A stretch of 64,000 nt of DNA from Microbacterium allomyrinae (GTDB lineage Bacteria; Actinomycetota; Actinomycetes; Actinomycetales; Microbacteriaceae), in the NCBI RefSeq assembly GCF_020682705.1, contig NZ_JAGTTN010000003.1:434001-498000 (forward strand), in the 5' to 3' direction. The position numbers and the translations under genes were made by a program. Positions 35,614 through 45,009 of this stretch are shown piece by piece (position 1 is the first letter of the stretch; each line of letters starts with the position of its first letter). The notes beneath the pieces were generated by a model, which saw nothing but the letters and a program-made list of their open reading frames with translations, did not search any database and had not been told where the DNA came from.

Positions 35614-37131
35614 ATGACCGTCACCCGCCCCACCCCTGATTTCGATACGAACATCGGTTCGGATCCGCACCCCTCGCTCTACAACGAAGACCTCGCTCCA
35701 CTCACGCAGGACAAGCGCCGCTGGGGAGCCTTCGAGTTCTTCAACGTCTGGACGAACGACGTCCAGAGTCTCGCCGGCTACACGCTCGCGGCGAGTCTGT
35801 TCATCACGGCCGGCATCAACGGCTGGTGGGTCTTCGCGGCGATCATCCTCGCGGGTGTGTTCGTCAATTTCCTCGTGAACCTGACCGGCAAGCCGAGCGT
35901 GAAGTACGGCATCCCCTACGCCGTGATGGCCCGCTCGAGCATGGGCGTGCGCGGGGCGCAGTTCCCCGCGCTCATCCGCGGAATCGTCGCGATCTTCTGG
36001 TACGGGGCGCAGACATACTTCGCCTCGACAGCGGTCGCACTCGCGCTCGATGCGATCTTCGGCAACCCGGAGCTTCCCCTGTTCCTCGGCATGGATGCGA
36101 TCGACTGGATCTCCTACGTATTCGTCGCGGCGCTGCAGGTCGTGCTCTTCCTCAAAGGCATCGCGTGGATCGAGAGGTTCCTCAACTTCGCCGGGCCCGC
36201 CGTCTACGTCGTGATGATCGCGCTGCTCGTCGCGATCTGGGTGCAGGCCGGCGACCGGCTGCTGCCCGCCGTCGGCTCGATCTTCAACAACAGCTCGGTC
36301 GAGGGCTGGGCGGCCGTCGGCGCGTTCTTCGGCGTCATCGGCACGATGATCGCCTACTTCTCGGCCGTCATCATCAACTTCGGCGACTTCGCGCGGTTCT
36401 CCCGCACCGAGAAGGCGATGAAGCGCGGCAACTTCTATGGCCTGCCCGTCAGCTTGACGTTCTTCACTTTCCTGAGCCTGTTCACGACCGCCGGCGCCTT
36501 CATCGTCCTGCAGGGCGGCGAAGGGGTGCCCCTGACGAACCCCGCCGAGATCGTCGGTCTTGTCGGCAACGTATTCCTCACGATCATCGCAGCGGTCACG
36601 TTCGTCATCGCGACGATCGGCATCAACCTCGTCGCGAACTTCATCCCGCCGGCGTACGACCTGTCGAACCTCGCTCCGCAGCGCATCAGCTTCCAGACGG
36701 GCGGCTACCTCACCGCGGCACTCGGCTTCATCGTCGGGGCGCTGTGGGTCGCGACGATCAGCCAGATCGGGCTGCCGATGTTCGTCGATACGCTCGGCGC
36801 GATCCTCGCGCCGCTCTACGGTGTTCTCGTGGCCGACTACTACATCGTGCAGCGTCGAGCCGTGCACGTGGCCGATCTCTACTCGATGGAGAAATCCGGT
36901 CGGTACTTCTACCAGAAGGGCTGGAACGTGCGGGCGCTCATCGCGATCGGCGTCGCGGGTGTCTTCTCGATCGCGGCGGTCTGGGTGCCGGCGCTCGCCG
37001 GACTCAGCGGCTTCGCGTGGGTCATCGGCGCCCTCCTCGGCGCGGCCCTCTACACCGCGGTCATGTGGTCGTATCGACCGAAGCCGGTTGCCGAGCCGGT
37101 CGAGCCCGTCGCCGTCGAAACAGGAGCCTGA
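35614..37131 (+). CDS. NCS1-family permease, probable allantoin transporter
   Basis: A 505-residue nucleobase:cation symporter-1 (Mhp1-like) with about 12 membrane helices. SLYNEDLAPLTQDKRRWGAF near residues 23-42 and WTNDVQSLAGYTLAASLF are typical. Family members carry allantoin, cytosine or hydantoins. Allantoinase follows immediately (its GTG abuts the TGA), which favours allantoin. Transcription probably starts after the paired palindromes. Confidence 0.87.
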   Translation: MTVTRPTPDFDTNIGSDPHPSLYNEDLAPLTQDKRRWGAFEFFNVWTNDVQSLAGYTLAASLFITAGINGWWVFAAIILAGVFVNFLVNLTGKPSVKYGIPYAVMARSSMGVRGAQFPALIRGIVAIFWYGAQTYFASTAVALALDAIFGNPELPLFLGMDAIDWISYVFVAALQVVLFLKGIAWIERFLNFAGPAVYVVMIALLVAIWVQAGDRLLPAVGSIFNNSSVEGWAAVGAFFGVIGTMIAYFSAVIINFGDFARFSRTEKAMKRGNFYGLPVSLTFFTFLSLFTTAGAFIVLQGGEGVPLTNPAEIVGLVGNVFLTIIAAVTFVIATIGINLVANFIPPAYDLSNLAPQRISFQTGGYLTAALGFIVGALWVATISQIGLPMFVDTLGAILAPLYGVLVADYYIVQRRAVHVADLYSMEKSGRYFYQKGWNVRALIAIGVAGVFSIAAVWVPALAGLSGFAWVIGALLGAALYTAVMWSYRPKPVAEPVEPVAVETGA

Positions 37132-38514
37132 GTGACGCAGAAACGACTCGTCATCCGCGCCGGGAGGGCCTTCATCGGAGGAGCCTCCCGGCCGGCGGCC
37201 GTCGTCGTAGAGGACGGGCGAATCGTCGACATCCTCGACGCGCGCGATCCTGTCGCCAATGCGAAGCAGCGGCGCGTTCCCGACGACGCCGTGCTGCTGC
37301 CGGGCCTCGTCGACTCGCACGTCCACGTCAACGAACCGGGGCGCACCGAGTGGGAGGGGTTCCGCTCCGCGACGCTCGCAGCCGCGGCAGGCGGCATCAC
37401 GACCCTCGTCGACATGCCGCTGAACTCGATCCCGGCCACGACGACACCCGATGCGCTCGCCGTCAAGAAAGCCGCGGCCGCTCCGGCGGCGTTCGTCGAC
37501 GTCGGATTCTGGGGAGGCGCCGTGCCCGAGAACCTCGGCAACCTGGAGGCTCTTCACCACGCCGGCGTCTACGGCTTCAAGTGCTTCCTCGCGCCGTCGG
37601 GCGTCGACGAGTTCGGACACCTCGACCGGTCGCAGCTCGCCGCCGCGATGGAGGAGATCGCGGCGATCGGCTCGCGCCTCATCGTGCACGCCGAAGACCC
37701 GGCGCTGCTGCACGACACCGGGGCGCTCGGCCGCGGCTACGAGGCGTTCCTCGCGTCGCGCCCTCCGGCGAGCGAAGCGTCCGCCATCGGAGCCGTGATC
37801 GACGAGGCCCGCCGCACCGGCGCTCGCGCGCACATCCTGCATCTGAGCGACGCCCATTCGCTGCCCGCGATCCGTGCCGCCAAGGCGGAGGGGGTCGCGC
37901 TCACCGTCGAGACGTGCCCGCACTACCTGACGATCACGGCCGAGGAGATTCCCGACGGCGCCTCGGAGTTCAAGTGCTGTCCACCGATCCGCGACTCGGG
38001 CAACCGCGACCTGCTGTGGGAGGGGGTCGTCGACGGCACGATCGACGCGATCGTCAGCGACCACTCGCCCTCGACGGTGGATCTGAAGCGCTCTGGCGAC
38101 GGCGACTTCGGCCTGGCCTGGGGAGGCATCGCGGGACTCCAGGTGGGGCTGTCGGCGGTGTGGACCGAGGCGCGGGGTCGCGGCATCCCGCTCGAGACGA
38201 TCCTGCCGCTGTACACGACCGGACCCGCGCGCGTCGCGGGACTGGAGGGTGCGGGCGTCATCGAAGTGGGTGCGCCCGCGCATCTGACGGTCTTCGGGCT
38301 CGACGACGCCTTCCCGATCTCTGCGGGCGAACTGCTGCACCGCAACCCGATCACGGCGTACGACCACCGCACGCTCACCGGGCGCGTCCGCCGCACCTGG
38401 CTGCGCGGACGCACCGTCTACGACGTGACCGAGGGCGGCGCGGGCCAGTCGCCCCGCTTCCGCGGGCGCCCGCGGGGGCGACTGCTGTCGGCCGTGGCAG
38501 GGGTGCCGGCATGA
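37132..38514 (+). CDS. allB: Allantoinase
   Basis: A 460-residue cyclic amidohydrolase that opens allantoin to allantoate. Metal ligands His63 and His65 lie in DSHVHVNEPGR, the carboxylated Lys150 in GFKCFLAPSG, His186 in IVHAEDP, and the later Asp in IVSDHSPS. Motifs fit AllB rather than dihydropyrimidinase. GTG 37132 immediately follows the permease stop, and its TGA overlaps the next ATG. The Arg/Gly-rich final 20 residues are dispensable-looking. Confidence 0.94.
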   Translation: MTQKRLVIRAGRAFIGGASRPAAVVVEDGRIVDILDARDPVANAKQRRVPDDAVLLPGLVDSHVHVNEPGRTEWEGFRSATLAAAAGGITTLVDMPLNSIPATTTPDALAVKKAAAAPAAFVDVGFWGGAVPENLGNLEALHHAGVYGFKCFLAPSGVDEFGHLDRSQLAAAMEEIAAIGSRLIVHAEDPALLHDTGALGRGYEAFLASRPPASEASAIGAVIDEARRTGARAHILHLSDAHSLPAIRAAKAEGVALTVETCPHYLTITAEEIPDGASEFKCCPPIRDSGNRDLLWEGVVDGTIDAIVSDHSPSTVDLKRSGDGDFGLAWGGIAGLQVGLSAVWTEARGRGIPLETILPLYTTGPARVAGLEGAGVIEVGAPAHLTVFGLDDAFPISAGELLHRNPITAYDHRTLTGRVRRTWLRGRTVYDVTEGGAGQSPRFRGRPRGRLLSAVAGVPA

Positions 38515-39674
38515 GCGGACACACCACCGACACGCGCATGGGCTTCAATGGCGGCATGCGCGATGAACTCCCCATCCTCCAGCCGGGCGTCGGCGAGATC
38601 CCCGGCGACCACTATCTTGCGGCGACGCCGGCGACGGTCATGTGGGGGCGACTGCCGTGCCGGGCGGATGCCGCGGTCCTGACGATCGCGCCGGGCGACA
38701 CCGTGACGATCGACACGGTGAGTCACGAGGGGATCCTCGAGGATCAGGGGAAGGACCCGCTCGCGTTCTTCGCCGCGCACGGGGTGCCTGCGGCATCCGT
38801 TCTCGCAGACGCCGTCGAGATCGCCGCGGCGCTCGCCCGCGATCCGCTCGCGGACGGACCGCATGTCGTGACCGGTCCGATCCTGGTCGAGGGGGCGCAT
38901 CCCGGCGACCTCCTGAAGATCACGGTCGAGCGGCTCGACCCGCGTGTGCCGTACGGGGTCATCTCGAACCGTCACGGCAAGGGCGCACTGCCGGGAGAGC
39001 TGCCGCGCGGGGAGCACAACGTCAGCGTCTTCGCTCCGATCGAGCGACGCGACGGCCACTGGAGGGGCGTGCTGCCCCTCGTCGAAGGCGGTGCGCGGGT
39101 CGTGGAGTTCCCGCTGGCGCCGTTCCTGGGCACGATGGGCCTCGCGGTCGACGACGACGCCCGCCCGCATTCGGTTCCGCCTGGCGCCCACGGCGGCAAC
39201 ATCGACATCAACCTCCTCGTCGAAGGCGCGGTGCTCTACCTGCCGGTACAGGTCGAGGGCGCGCTGGCATACGTCGGCGATCCGCACTTCGCGCAGGGCG
39301 ACGGAGAGGTCGCGCTCACCGCGCTCGAGGCATCGCTGCGCGCGACCCTGGGCTTCGATGTCGTTCCCCGCGCCGAGGCGCTCGCGGCGTTCGGCGAGGT
39401 CGCGGGCCCGCTGGTGCGCACCGACGAATACCTCGTGCCGACGGGCCTCGATCCCGACCTCGGCGTCGCGATGCGCAACTGCGTGCGCGCGGCGCTCTCG
39501 CTGCTGCAGGCCCGTTACGGCATGGACGAGCACCTCGCCTACGCGTACCTGTCGGCGGCGACGGACTTCGACATCTCGCAGGTGGTCGACATCGTCTGCG
39601 GTGTGCACGCGCGCATCCGCGAGGCGGACTTCGCGGGCGTCCGGGTCGCGGCGACCGCGGAGGAGACATCATGA
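38511..39674 (+). CDS. Acetamidase/formamidase-family amidohydrolase
   Basis: A 387-residue FmdA/AmdA-family enzyme, which releases ammonia from short amides. Family features include HEGILEDQGKDPLAFF, VTGPILVEGAHPGDLL and GGNIDINLLVEGAVLYLPV. It overlaps both allB and the amidase gene by ATGA, so it belongs to the purine operon. A plausible job is hydrolysis of oxamate or formamide made during ureide breakdown. The exact substrate is inference from context. Confidence 0.85.
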   Translation: MSGHTTDTRMGFNGGMRDELPILQPGVGEIPGDHYLAATPATVMWGRLPCRADAAVLTIAPGDTVTIDTVSHEGILEDQGKDPLAFFAAHGVPAASVLADAVEIAAALARDPLADGPHVVTGPILVEGAHPGDLLKITVERLDPRVPYGVISNRHGKGALPGELPRGEHNVSVFAPIERRDGHWRGVLPLVEGGARVVEFPLAPFLGTMGLAVDDDARPHSVPPGAHGGNIDINLLVEGAVLYLPVQVEGALAYVGDPHFAQGDGEVALTALEASLRATLGFDVVPRAEALAAFGEVAGPLVRTDEYLVPTGLDPDLGVAMRNCVRAALSLLQARYGMDEHLAYAYLSAATDFDISQVVDIVCGVHARIREADFAGVRVAATAEETS

Positions 39675-41320
39675 CCGAGCCGGCGCCACTTCCGCCCGCG
39701 GTGATCCCCGGCGCCGAGGGTGTGCCGCTGGACCTGCTGGCCGCGTTCGAGCTGTACGAATCGGCGATCATCGCCGACGACATCGAGGTGCTCGACGCGA
39801 CATTCGCCCCCGGCCCCGACACCCTGCGCGGCGACGCGGCCGGACTTCTCATCGGGCACGACGCGATCTCGGCGTTCCGCGGTACACGGGGTGGCGTCGC
39901 GCCGCGGACGATCGAGCGGATCGAGCATCGGGCGCTGGGAACGGATGCCGCTCTGCTGGTCTCGGTGTCGCGCTACGCCGGCGGCGGCAGAGGGCTGCAG
40001 ACCCAGCTCTGGCAGCGCATCGACGGAGCCTGGTGCATCACCGCCGCGCACGTGTCGCCGCGCGCGCAGCCCTTGGACCGCACGGTCTGGCGCACCGTCG
40101 GCGATCCGCTGTGGCAGGGCGCGTGGGACGGAGCGCTGGCCGGCCTCACCGTCGCGGTCAAGGACCTCTTCGCGATCAAGGGGTACCGCATCGGCGCGGG
40201 CAACCCGGCCTTCCTCGACTCGGCGCGTGCCGAGACCACGACCGCCCCCGCCGTGAGCGACCTGCTGCGCGCCGGTGCGTCGCTGCGCGGCATCGCCCGC
40301 ACCGACGAGTTCGCGTACTCGATCGCGGGCGACAACGTGCACTACGGCACCCCTCAGAACGGTGCACTTCCGGGAGCCCTGCCCGGCGGCTCGTCGAGCG
40401 GACCGGCGGCCGCGGTCGCCACCGGTCAATGCGACATCGGCCTCGCGACCGACACCGCGGGTTCGGTGCGGGTGCCCGCGTCGTATCAGGGACTGTGGGG
40501 CCTGCGCACGACGCACGGGCTCGTGCCGCGCCAGGGACTCCTGCCGCTCGCGCAGTCGTTCGACACCGTCGGGTGGCTGACGCGCGACGGCGACACCCTG
40601 CAGCGCGTCGCCGACTGGTGCCTCAGCTACGACAGCTTCGACCCGGCCGAGAGCGGCGCCGCATCCGATCGCGGGCGATGGGGCGAGTCCGGCACCGACC
40701 TGCCGTGGCGCTTCGTCGTGCCCGACGAGGTGCTCGCCGCGGCAGAGCCGTCCACGCGCGACGCCTTCGAAGCGCTGCTCGCACGGCTCGCCGCGACCGC
40801 CGAGGCCCCCGTCGTCGAGCGCGCCTCGATCGGCGACCTCGACGACTACCTCGTGCCGTTCCGCACCGTGCAGGCCGCGGAGGCCTGGCGCAACAACGGC
40901 GCCTGGATCCGTGAGCACCCCGGAGCCGTCGGCCCCGCCGTGGCCGAGCGATTCGCCGCCGCCGCCGATGTCACGGCCGAGGACGAGGCATCCGCTCGCG
41001 CTCTTCTCACGCCGCTGCGGGAGCGCGTGCGCGACCTGGTGCACGGTGCCGTGCTGCTTCTGCCCACGGTCCCCGGTCCGGCGCCGGTGCGCGGGCAGAG
41101 CGGTGCGGGCATCGATGCCGTGCGCATCGCCACCCTGCGCATGACGTCGCCTGCCGCCGTCGGCGGGCTTCCCGCGCTGTCGGCACCGCTGCTCACCGTC
41201 GCCTCGACCCTCGGCCCCGCACCCGTCGGGGTCTGCCTCGTCTCGCGCGAGGGCACCGATATCGCCCTCGTGCGTCTCGCGCGGCGCCTGGCCGGCGTGG
41301 TCGCGGCGACGGTGTCGTGA
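39671..41320 (+). CDS. Fused AtzH/HpxZ-like domain and amidase
   Basis: A 549-residue two-domain protein. The N-terminal 20-130 is a DUF3225 (AtzH/HpxZ-like) NTF2-fold domain (FELYESAIIADDIEVLDATF, LQTQLWQRIDGAWCITAAHV). From about 135 it is an amidase-signature enzyme with catalytic Lys164 (VAVKDLF), Ser cluster 241-243 (GGSSSG) and nucleophile Ser265 (DTAGSVRVPAS). In hpx clusters of enterobacteria a separate DUF3225 gene (hpxZ) accompanies amidase hpxY; here they are one chain. Oxalurate or an acylurea is the likely substrate. It overlaps the formamidase-like gene by ATGA. Confidence 0.85.
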   Translation: MTEPAPLPPAVIPGAEGVPLDLLAAFELYESAIIADDIEVLDATFAPGPDTLRGDAAGLLIGHDAISAFRGTRGGVAPRTIERIEHRALGTDAALLVSVSRYAGGGRGLQTQLWQRIDGAWCITAAHVSPRAQPLDRTVWRTVGDPLWQGAWDGALAGLTVAVKDLFAIKGYRIGAGNPAFLDSARAETTTAPAVSDLLRAGASLRGIARTDEFAYSIAGDNVHYGTPQNGALPGALPGGSSSGPAAAVATGQCDIGLATDTAGSVRVPASYQGLWGLRTTHGLVPRQGLLPLAQSFDTVGWLTRDGDTLQRVADWCLSYDSFDPAESGAASDRGRWGESGTDLPWRFVVPDEVLAAAEPSTRDAFEALLARLAATAEAPVVERASIGDLDDYLVPFRTVQAAEAWRNNGAWIREHPGAVGPAVAERFAAAADVTAEDEASARALLTPLRERVRDLVHGAVLLLPTVPGPAPVRGQSGAGIDAVRIATLRMTSPAAVGGLPALSAPLLTVASTLGPAPVGVCLVSREGTDIALVRLARRLAGVVAATVS

Positions 41321-41480
41321 GCACGAATCCCGCGCTCCGCGCGCCGTCGCATTCGCGCGTCGGTGCGGGCGGAGCGAATCGATCCCGGGCGTGCGCGCGC
41401 AGCGCATCGACTCGTGCGAACCATGTCGAGTCGCGTGCCCGCCCCACCGGCCGCATCGACGCGAACGAACGGAGACAACC

Positions 41481-42716
41481 ATGACGGATGCCGCGACGAT
41501 CCCCGGCCCGATCGACCCGCCCGCGCGCCTGCTGATGGGCCCCGGCCCGATCTCGGCCTACCCGAGCGTGCTGCGTGCGATGTCGGCACCCCTCGTCGGC
41601 CAGTACGACCCGTTCATGACCGCCGCGATGGCCGAGACGCAGGAGCTCTATCGAGGCGTGTGGGGCACGCGCAACGACGCGACCCTGCTGATCGACGGCA
41701 CATCGCGCGCCGGCATCGAGGCGGCGATCGTGTCGCTCGTGCGCCCGGGGGACCGGGTGCTGGTGCCGGTGTTCGGCCGCTTCGGTCACCTGCTCGCCGA
41801 GATCGCCGAGCGTGCGATGGCCGAGGTGCACACGATCGAGACCGAGTGGGGGCAGGTGTTTCCCGTCTCGGTCATCGAAGAGGCGATCGTGCGCGTCAAG
41901 CCCACTCTCCTCGCTCTCGTGCAGGGCGACACCTCCACGACGATGAACCAACCCCTCGACGAGGTCGGCGCGATCTGCGCGAAGCACGGCGTGCTCTTCT
42001 ACAGCGACGCGACGGCATCCCTCGGCGGCAACGCGTTCGAAGCCGACGCGTGGGGCCTGGATGCCGCGACCGCCGGCCTGCAGAAATGCCTCGGCGGCCC
42101 GTCGGGGTCCTCGCCCCTCACCCTGTCGGAACGGGCCGTCGAGGTCGTGCGCTCACGCGGACGCGTCGAGGCCGGGATCCGCGAGCCGGGGGATGCCTCG
42201 GCCGCCGACTTCGTGCGCTCGAACTACTTCGACCTCGGGATGATCCTGGACTACTGGGGTCCGCGGCGGCTCAACCATCACACCGAGGCGACCTCGATGC
42301 TGTACGCCGCCCGGGAGTGCGCCCGGGTGCTGCTCCTCGAGGGCCGCGACGCGGTCATCGAGCGTCACCGCGTCGCCGGAGCCGCGATGCTCGCCGGCGT
42401 GCAGGGACTCGGCCTCACCGTGTTCGGCGACCTGGCCCACAAGATGAACAATGTGGTCGCCGTCGAGATCCCGGCCGGGGTACCCGGCGACGAGGCGCGC
42501 GCCGCGGTGCTCACCGACTTCGGAATCGAGATCGGCACGTCGTTCGGCCCGCTCCACGGCCGCGTGTGGCGCATCGGCACGATGGGCTACAACGCCCGCG
42601 AGGACGCCGTGCTCACGACTCTCGCCGCCCTCGAGGCGGTGCTGCGGCGCTTCGGCGCGTCGGTGCCCGCCGCCGGCGGCACGGATGCCGCGGCCGACAC
42701 CTTCCGGGCGGCATGA
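41481..42716 (+). CDS. pucG: (S)-ureidoglycine-glyoxylate aminotransferase
   Basis: A 411-residue PLP enzyme of the alanine-glyoxylate aminotransferase fold. PLP Lys202 lies in AGLQKCLGGPSG. LLMGPGPISAYPSVLRAM opens the protein, and QYDPFMTAAM and STTMNQPLDEVG match PucG, which moves the amino group of ureidoglycine to glyoxylate, giving glycine and oxalurate. ATG 41481 has CGGAGA upstream; 160 bp of unremarkable DNA separate it from the amidase. It predicts that oxalurate must be degraded by neighbours. Confidence 0.9.
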   Translation: MTDAATIPGPIDPPARLLMGPGPISAYPSVLRAMSAPLVGQYDPFMTAAMAETQELYRGVWGTRNDATLLIDGTSRAGIEAAIVSLVRPGDRVLVPVFGRFGHLLAEIAERAMAEVHTIETEWGQVFPVSVIEEAIVRVKPTLLALVQGDTSTTMNQPLDEVGAICAKHGVLFYSDATASLGGNAFEADAWGLDAATAGLQKCLGGPSGSSPLTLSERAVEVVRSRGRVEAGIREPGDASAADFVRSNYFDLGMILDYWGPRRLNHHTEATSMLYAARECARVLLLEGRDAVIERHRVAGAAMLAGVQGLGLTVFGDLAHKMNNVVAVEIPAGVPGDEARAAVLTDFGIEIGTSFGPLHGRVWRIGTMGYNAREDAVLTTLAALEAVLRRFGASVPAAGGTDAAADTFRAA

Positions 42717-42734
42717 CGTGTCCTTCGTCAAAGC

Positions 42735-42802
42735 CCCGTCGAGAGTGCACGAACTGCGGTCGTTCCGGGTGTTCGCGAACATTTCGTGCACTCTCGGCCG
42801 GG
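42735..42802. repeat. Second hairpin repeat family, copy 1
   Basis: CGAGAGTGCACGAA (42740-42753) and TTCGTGCACTCTCG (42783-42796) form a perfect 14-bp stem, with an inner GTTCGCGAAC palindrome. It lies between pucG and allC and ends 8 nt before the allC ATG, so it may affect allC translation. The related copy is at 44126. Confidence 0.8.
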
Positions 42803-42809
42803 CCTCGCG

Positions 42810-44111
42810 ATGACCCGTAGAGGACTGCTCGGCGTCGAGAGCGATCTCGTCGCCACGGCCGCGCGTCGCGTGATGGCGCGATGCGACGAACTCGCCCGGG
42901 TCTCGGCGATCCGCGGATCGATCGAACGCGTCTACCTCTCACCCGAGCACGCGCGCGTCAACCGGCTCGCTGCCGAGTGGATGCGCGAGATCGGCATGAC
43001 GACCCGGCAGGACGCGGCGGGCAACCAGCTCGGCCGGATCGCACCCGTCTCGGGTGAGCCCGACGCGCCCGCGCTGCTGCTGGGATCGCACCTCGACACC
43101 GTGCCCGACGCGGGCCGGTTCGACGGAATCGTCGGCGTGCTGATGGCCCTCGAGGTGGTCCGCCTGCTGCGCGTTCCCGGCGACGAGGCGGCCCGCACCG
43201 GGCTGCCGTTCGCGCTCGAGGTCATCGCGTTCTCGGACGAGGAGGGCACCCGCTTCGGCAAGGCGCTGCTGGGTTCGTCGGCCGTCTCGGGTTCGTGGAA
43301 CGACGACTGGTGGACGCTGACGGATGCCGAAGGCACGAGCTTGCGCGAAGCGTTCCTCGACTTCGGACTCGACCCGGGTCGCGTGGGCGAGGCCGCGCGG
43401 CGGCCCGCCGAGCTGGTCGGATACCTCGAGGCCCACATCGAGCAGGGCCCCCAGCTCGACCGGCGGGGCGAGTCGCTCGCGGTGGTGTCGTCGATCGCGT
43501 CGGCCCGGCGCTTCCAGCTCACTGTCGAGGGCGAGGCGCGGCACGCGGGAGGCACCCCGTACGACATGCGCCACGACGCGCTGCTCGGCGCCTCGGAGGC
43601 CGCACTCGCCGTGGAGCGGATCTGCCGCGGCGAGCACCACGTCATCGGCACGGTCGGCCAGCTCGAGGCGTTCCCCGGCGCGGTGAACATCGTGCCCGGC
43701 GAGGCTCAGCTCTCGCTCGATCTCCGCGGCGAGTTCGACGGGGAGCGCGATCGGGTGTGGCTGGCGATCGAGCGCGAGCTCGACACCATCATGGGGCGAC
43801 GCGGCCTGCGCTGGCGCGCCCGCGAGGTGCACAGCGCCCCGGCCGTGTTCTGCGCGCCGCTGCTGCAGGATGTCGTGCGCGAAGGCATCCTCTCGACGCT
43901 TCCCGACGGAGCCGACGATCCCGCGATCCTGTTCAGTCCTGCCGGGCACGACGGCATGGCGATCGGCGCCATCACCGACGTCGGCATGCTGTTCCTGCGC
44001 AACCCGCACGGCATCAGCCACCACCCCGACGAGGCGGTGTCGACCGCGGACGTGGCGCTCGGCATCCGGGCCCTCGCCGAAGCCGTCCTGCAGCTCGCCG
44101 CCGATCGCTGA
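42810..44111 (+). CDS. allC: Allantoate amidohydrolase
   Basis: A 433-residue M20-family enzyme (AllC/UAAH-like) that hydrolyses allantoate to ureidoglycine, CO2 and ammonia. Metal-site residues include His94 (GSHLDTVPD), Asp105 (RFDGIVGV) and Glu144-145 (FSDEEGTRF), with AHIEQGP near 206 and SPAGHDGMAIG, HHPDEAV near the C-terminus. ATG 42810 is chosen; the eight codons upstream run into the hairpin repeat. It supplies the substrate of PucG and ends the plus-strand operon. Confidence 0.9.
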   Translation: MTRRGLLGVESDLVATAARRVMARCDELARVSAIRGSIERVYLSPEHARVNRLAAEWMREIGMTTRQDAAGNQLGRIAPVSGEPDAPALLLGSHLDTVPDAGRFDGIVGVLMALEVVRLLRVPGDEAARTGLPFALEVIAFSDEEGTRFGKALLGSSAVSGSWNDDWWTLTDAEGTSLREAFLDFGLDPGRVGEAARRPAELVGYLEAHIEQGPQLDRRGESLAVVSSIASARRFQLTVEGEARHAGGTPYDMRHDALLGASEAALAVERICRGEHHVIGTVGQLEAFPGAVNIVPGEAQLSLDLRGEFDGERDRVWLAIERELDTIMGRRGLRWRAREVHSAPAVFCAPLLQDVVREGILSTLPDGADDPAILFSPAGHDGMAIGAITDVGMLFLRNPHGISHHPDEAVSTADVALGIRALAEAVLQLAADR

Positions 44112-44125
44112 CCCCAGCCCTCGAC

Positions 44126-44191
44126 CCCGTCGAGAGTGCACGAACCGCGGTCTCAAGCCCGCTGGATCGCGCTTTGCGCACTCTCGACGGG
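44126..44191. repeat. Second hairpin repeat family, copy 2
   Basis: CCCGTCGAGAGTGC (44126) pairs with GCACTCTCGACGGG (44178-44191) as a perfect 14-bp stem with a long interior. It lies between convergent allC and the ABC permease gene and probably acts as a bidirectional terminator. The start CCCGTCGAGAGTGCACGAA is shared with copy 1. Confidence 0.8.
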
Positions 44192-44205
44192 ATGGGTCAG
44201 GGGGG

Positions 44206-45009
44206 TCAGCGCTGGGCGGTCGTCATGCCCATGCGTGCCAGGACGATGTTCTCGACGACCTGCACGATGTTGTAGAGCAGCAGGGTGATGATCGTGATGA
44301 GCGCCACCGACGCCCACAGCTCGTCGAAGCGTGCCGACGCGGTGAACTTCACGATCATGCCGCCGATGCCTTGACCGGTCGACAGCCACTCCGCGAGCAG
44401 CGCGCCGGTGACCGCACCGGGCACCGACACGCGTGCCGCGGCGAACAGCGACGGCAGCGCCCCCGGCACATTCACCTTGTGCAGCTGCGTCGCGCGCCCG
44501 CCGCCGTAGACGTGCACGAGGTCCAGGCTCTCCTTCGACGCGCGGCTGAGCCCGAACATGATCGAGGCGAGTGCGGGGAAGAGCACGACGATCGAGCCGA
44601 TGACGGCGACGGATGCCACGGTGCCGCGTCCGGTGATGAGGATGATGACGGGCGCGATCGCCACGAGCGGGACGCTCCGCAGCAGCAGGGCGAGCGGCAT
44701 GACCCCCGCCTCGACCGCGCGCGACAGCGAGAAGGCGAGCGCGAAGACGACGGCCACCAGCATGCCGACGACGAAGCCGATCGCGGCGTCCTGCAGCGTC
44801 TGGGCGAGCAGCGGTGCGAGCTCGGCCCGATTCGCCGCGGCCTCGGCCTCGACGAAGAGGTAGTTCCACACGTCGAGCGGGCCCTTGGCGACGTACGGCG
44901 AGATGCCGGTGAGGTTCACCACCGCCCACCACAGCGCGATGACGATCACGAACGTCAGGAGTGCGTTGAGCAGCGAGCGCCCGGTGGTTCGCCAGACCGC
45001 GGTCATCAT
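44206..45009 (-). CDS. ABC importer permease 2 (NMT1-type system)
   Basis: A 267-residue permease with about six membrane helices and the docking loop around VYGGGRATQLHKVNVPGALP. It pairs with a different permease gene just upstream, as in importers using two distinct permeases. ATG 45009 overlaps the stop of permease 1 by four bases. It is the last gene of the minus-strand operon carrying xanthine dehydrogenase. Confidence 0.9.
   Translation of the reverse strand: MMTAVWRTTGRSLLNALLTFVIVIALWWAVVNLTGISPYVAKGPLDVWNYLFVEAEAAANRAELAPLLAQTLQDAAIGFVVGMLVAVVFALAFSLSRAVEAGVMPLALLLRSVPLVAIAPVIILITGRGTVASVAVIGSIVVLFPALASIMFGLSRASKESLDLVHVYGGGRATQLHKVNVPGALPSLFAAARVSVPGAVTGALLAEWLSTGQGIGGMIVKFTASARFDELWASVALITIITLLLYNIVQVVENIVLARMGMTTAQR

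Noticed and set aside
35500..38367. A 955-codon open frame on the minus strand
   Set aside because: It is antisense to the NCS1 permease and allB, is rich in Arg/Asp/Glu without domains, and arises from the GC bias of the sense genes.
35826..41320. Very long overlapping plus-strand frames before the formamidase-like and amidase genes
   Set aside because: The N-terminal parts are Arg-rich shadow translations of the permease and allantoinase; the real starts are the ATGA-coupled ATGs at 38511 and 39671.
41321..41480. Search for an operator or small gene between the amidase and pucG
   Set aside because: Only GC-rich sequence without a clear palindrome, promoter or coding frame was seen.
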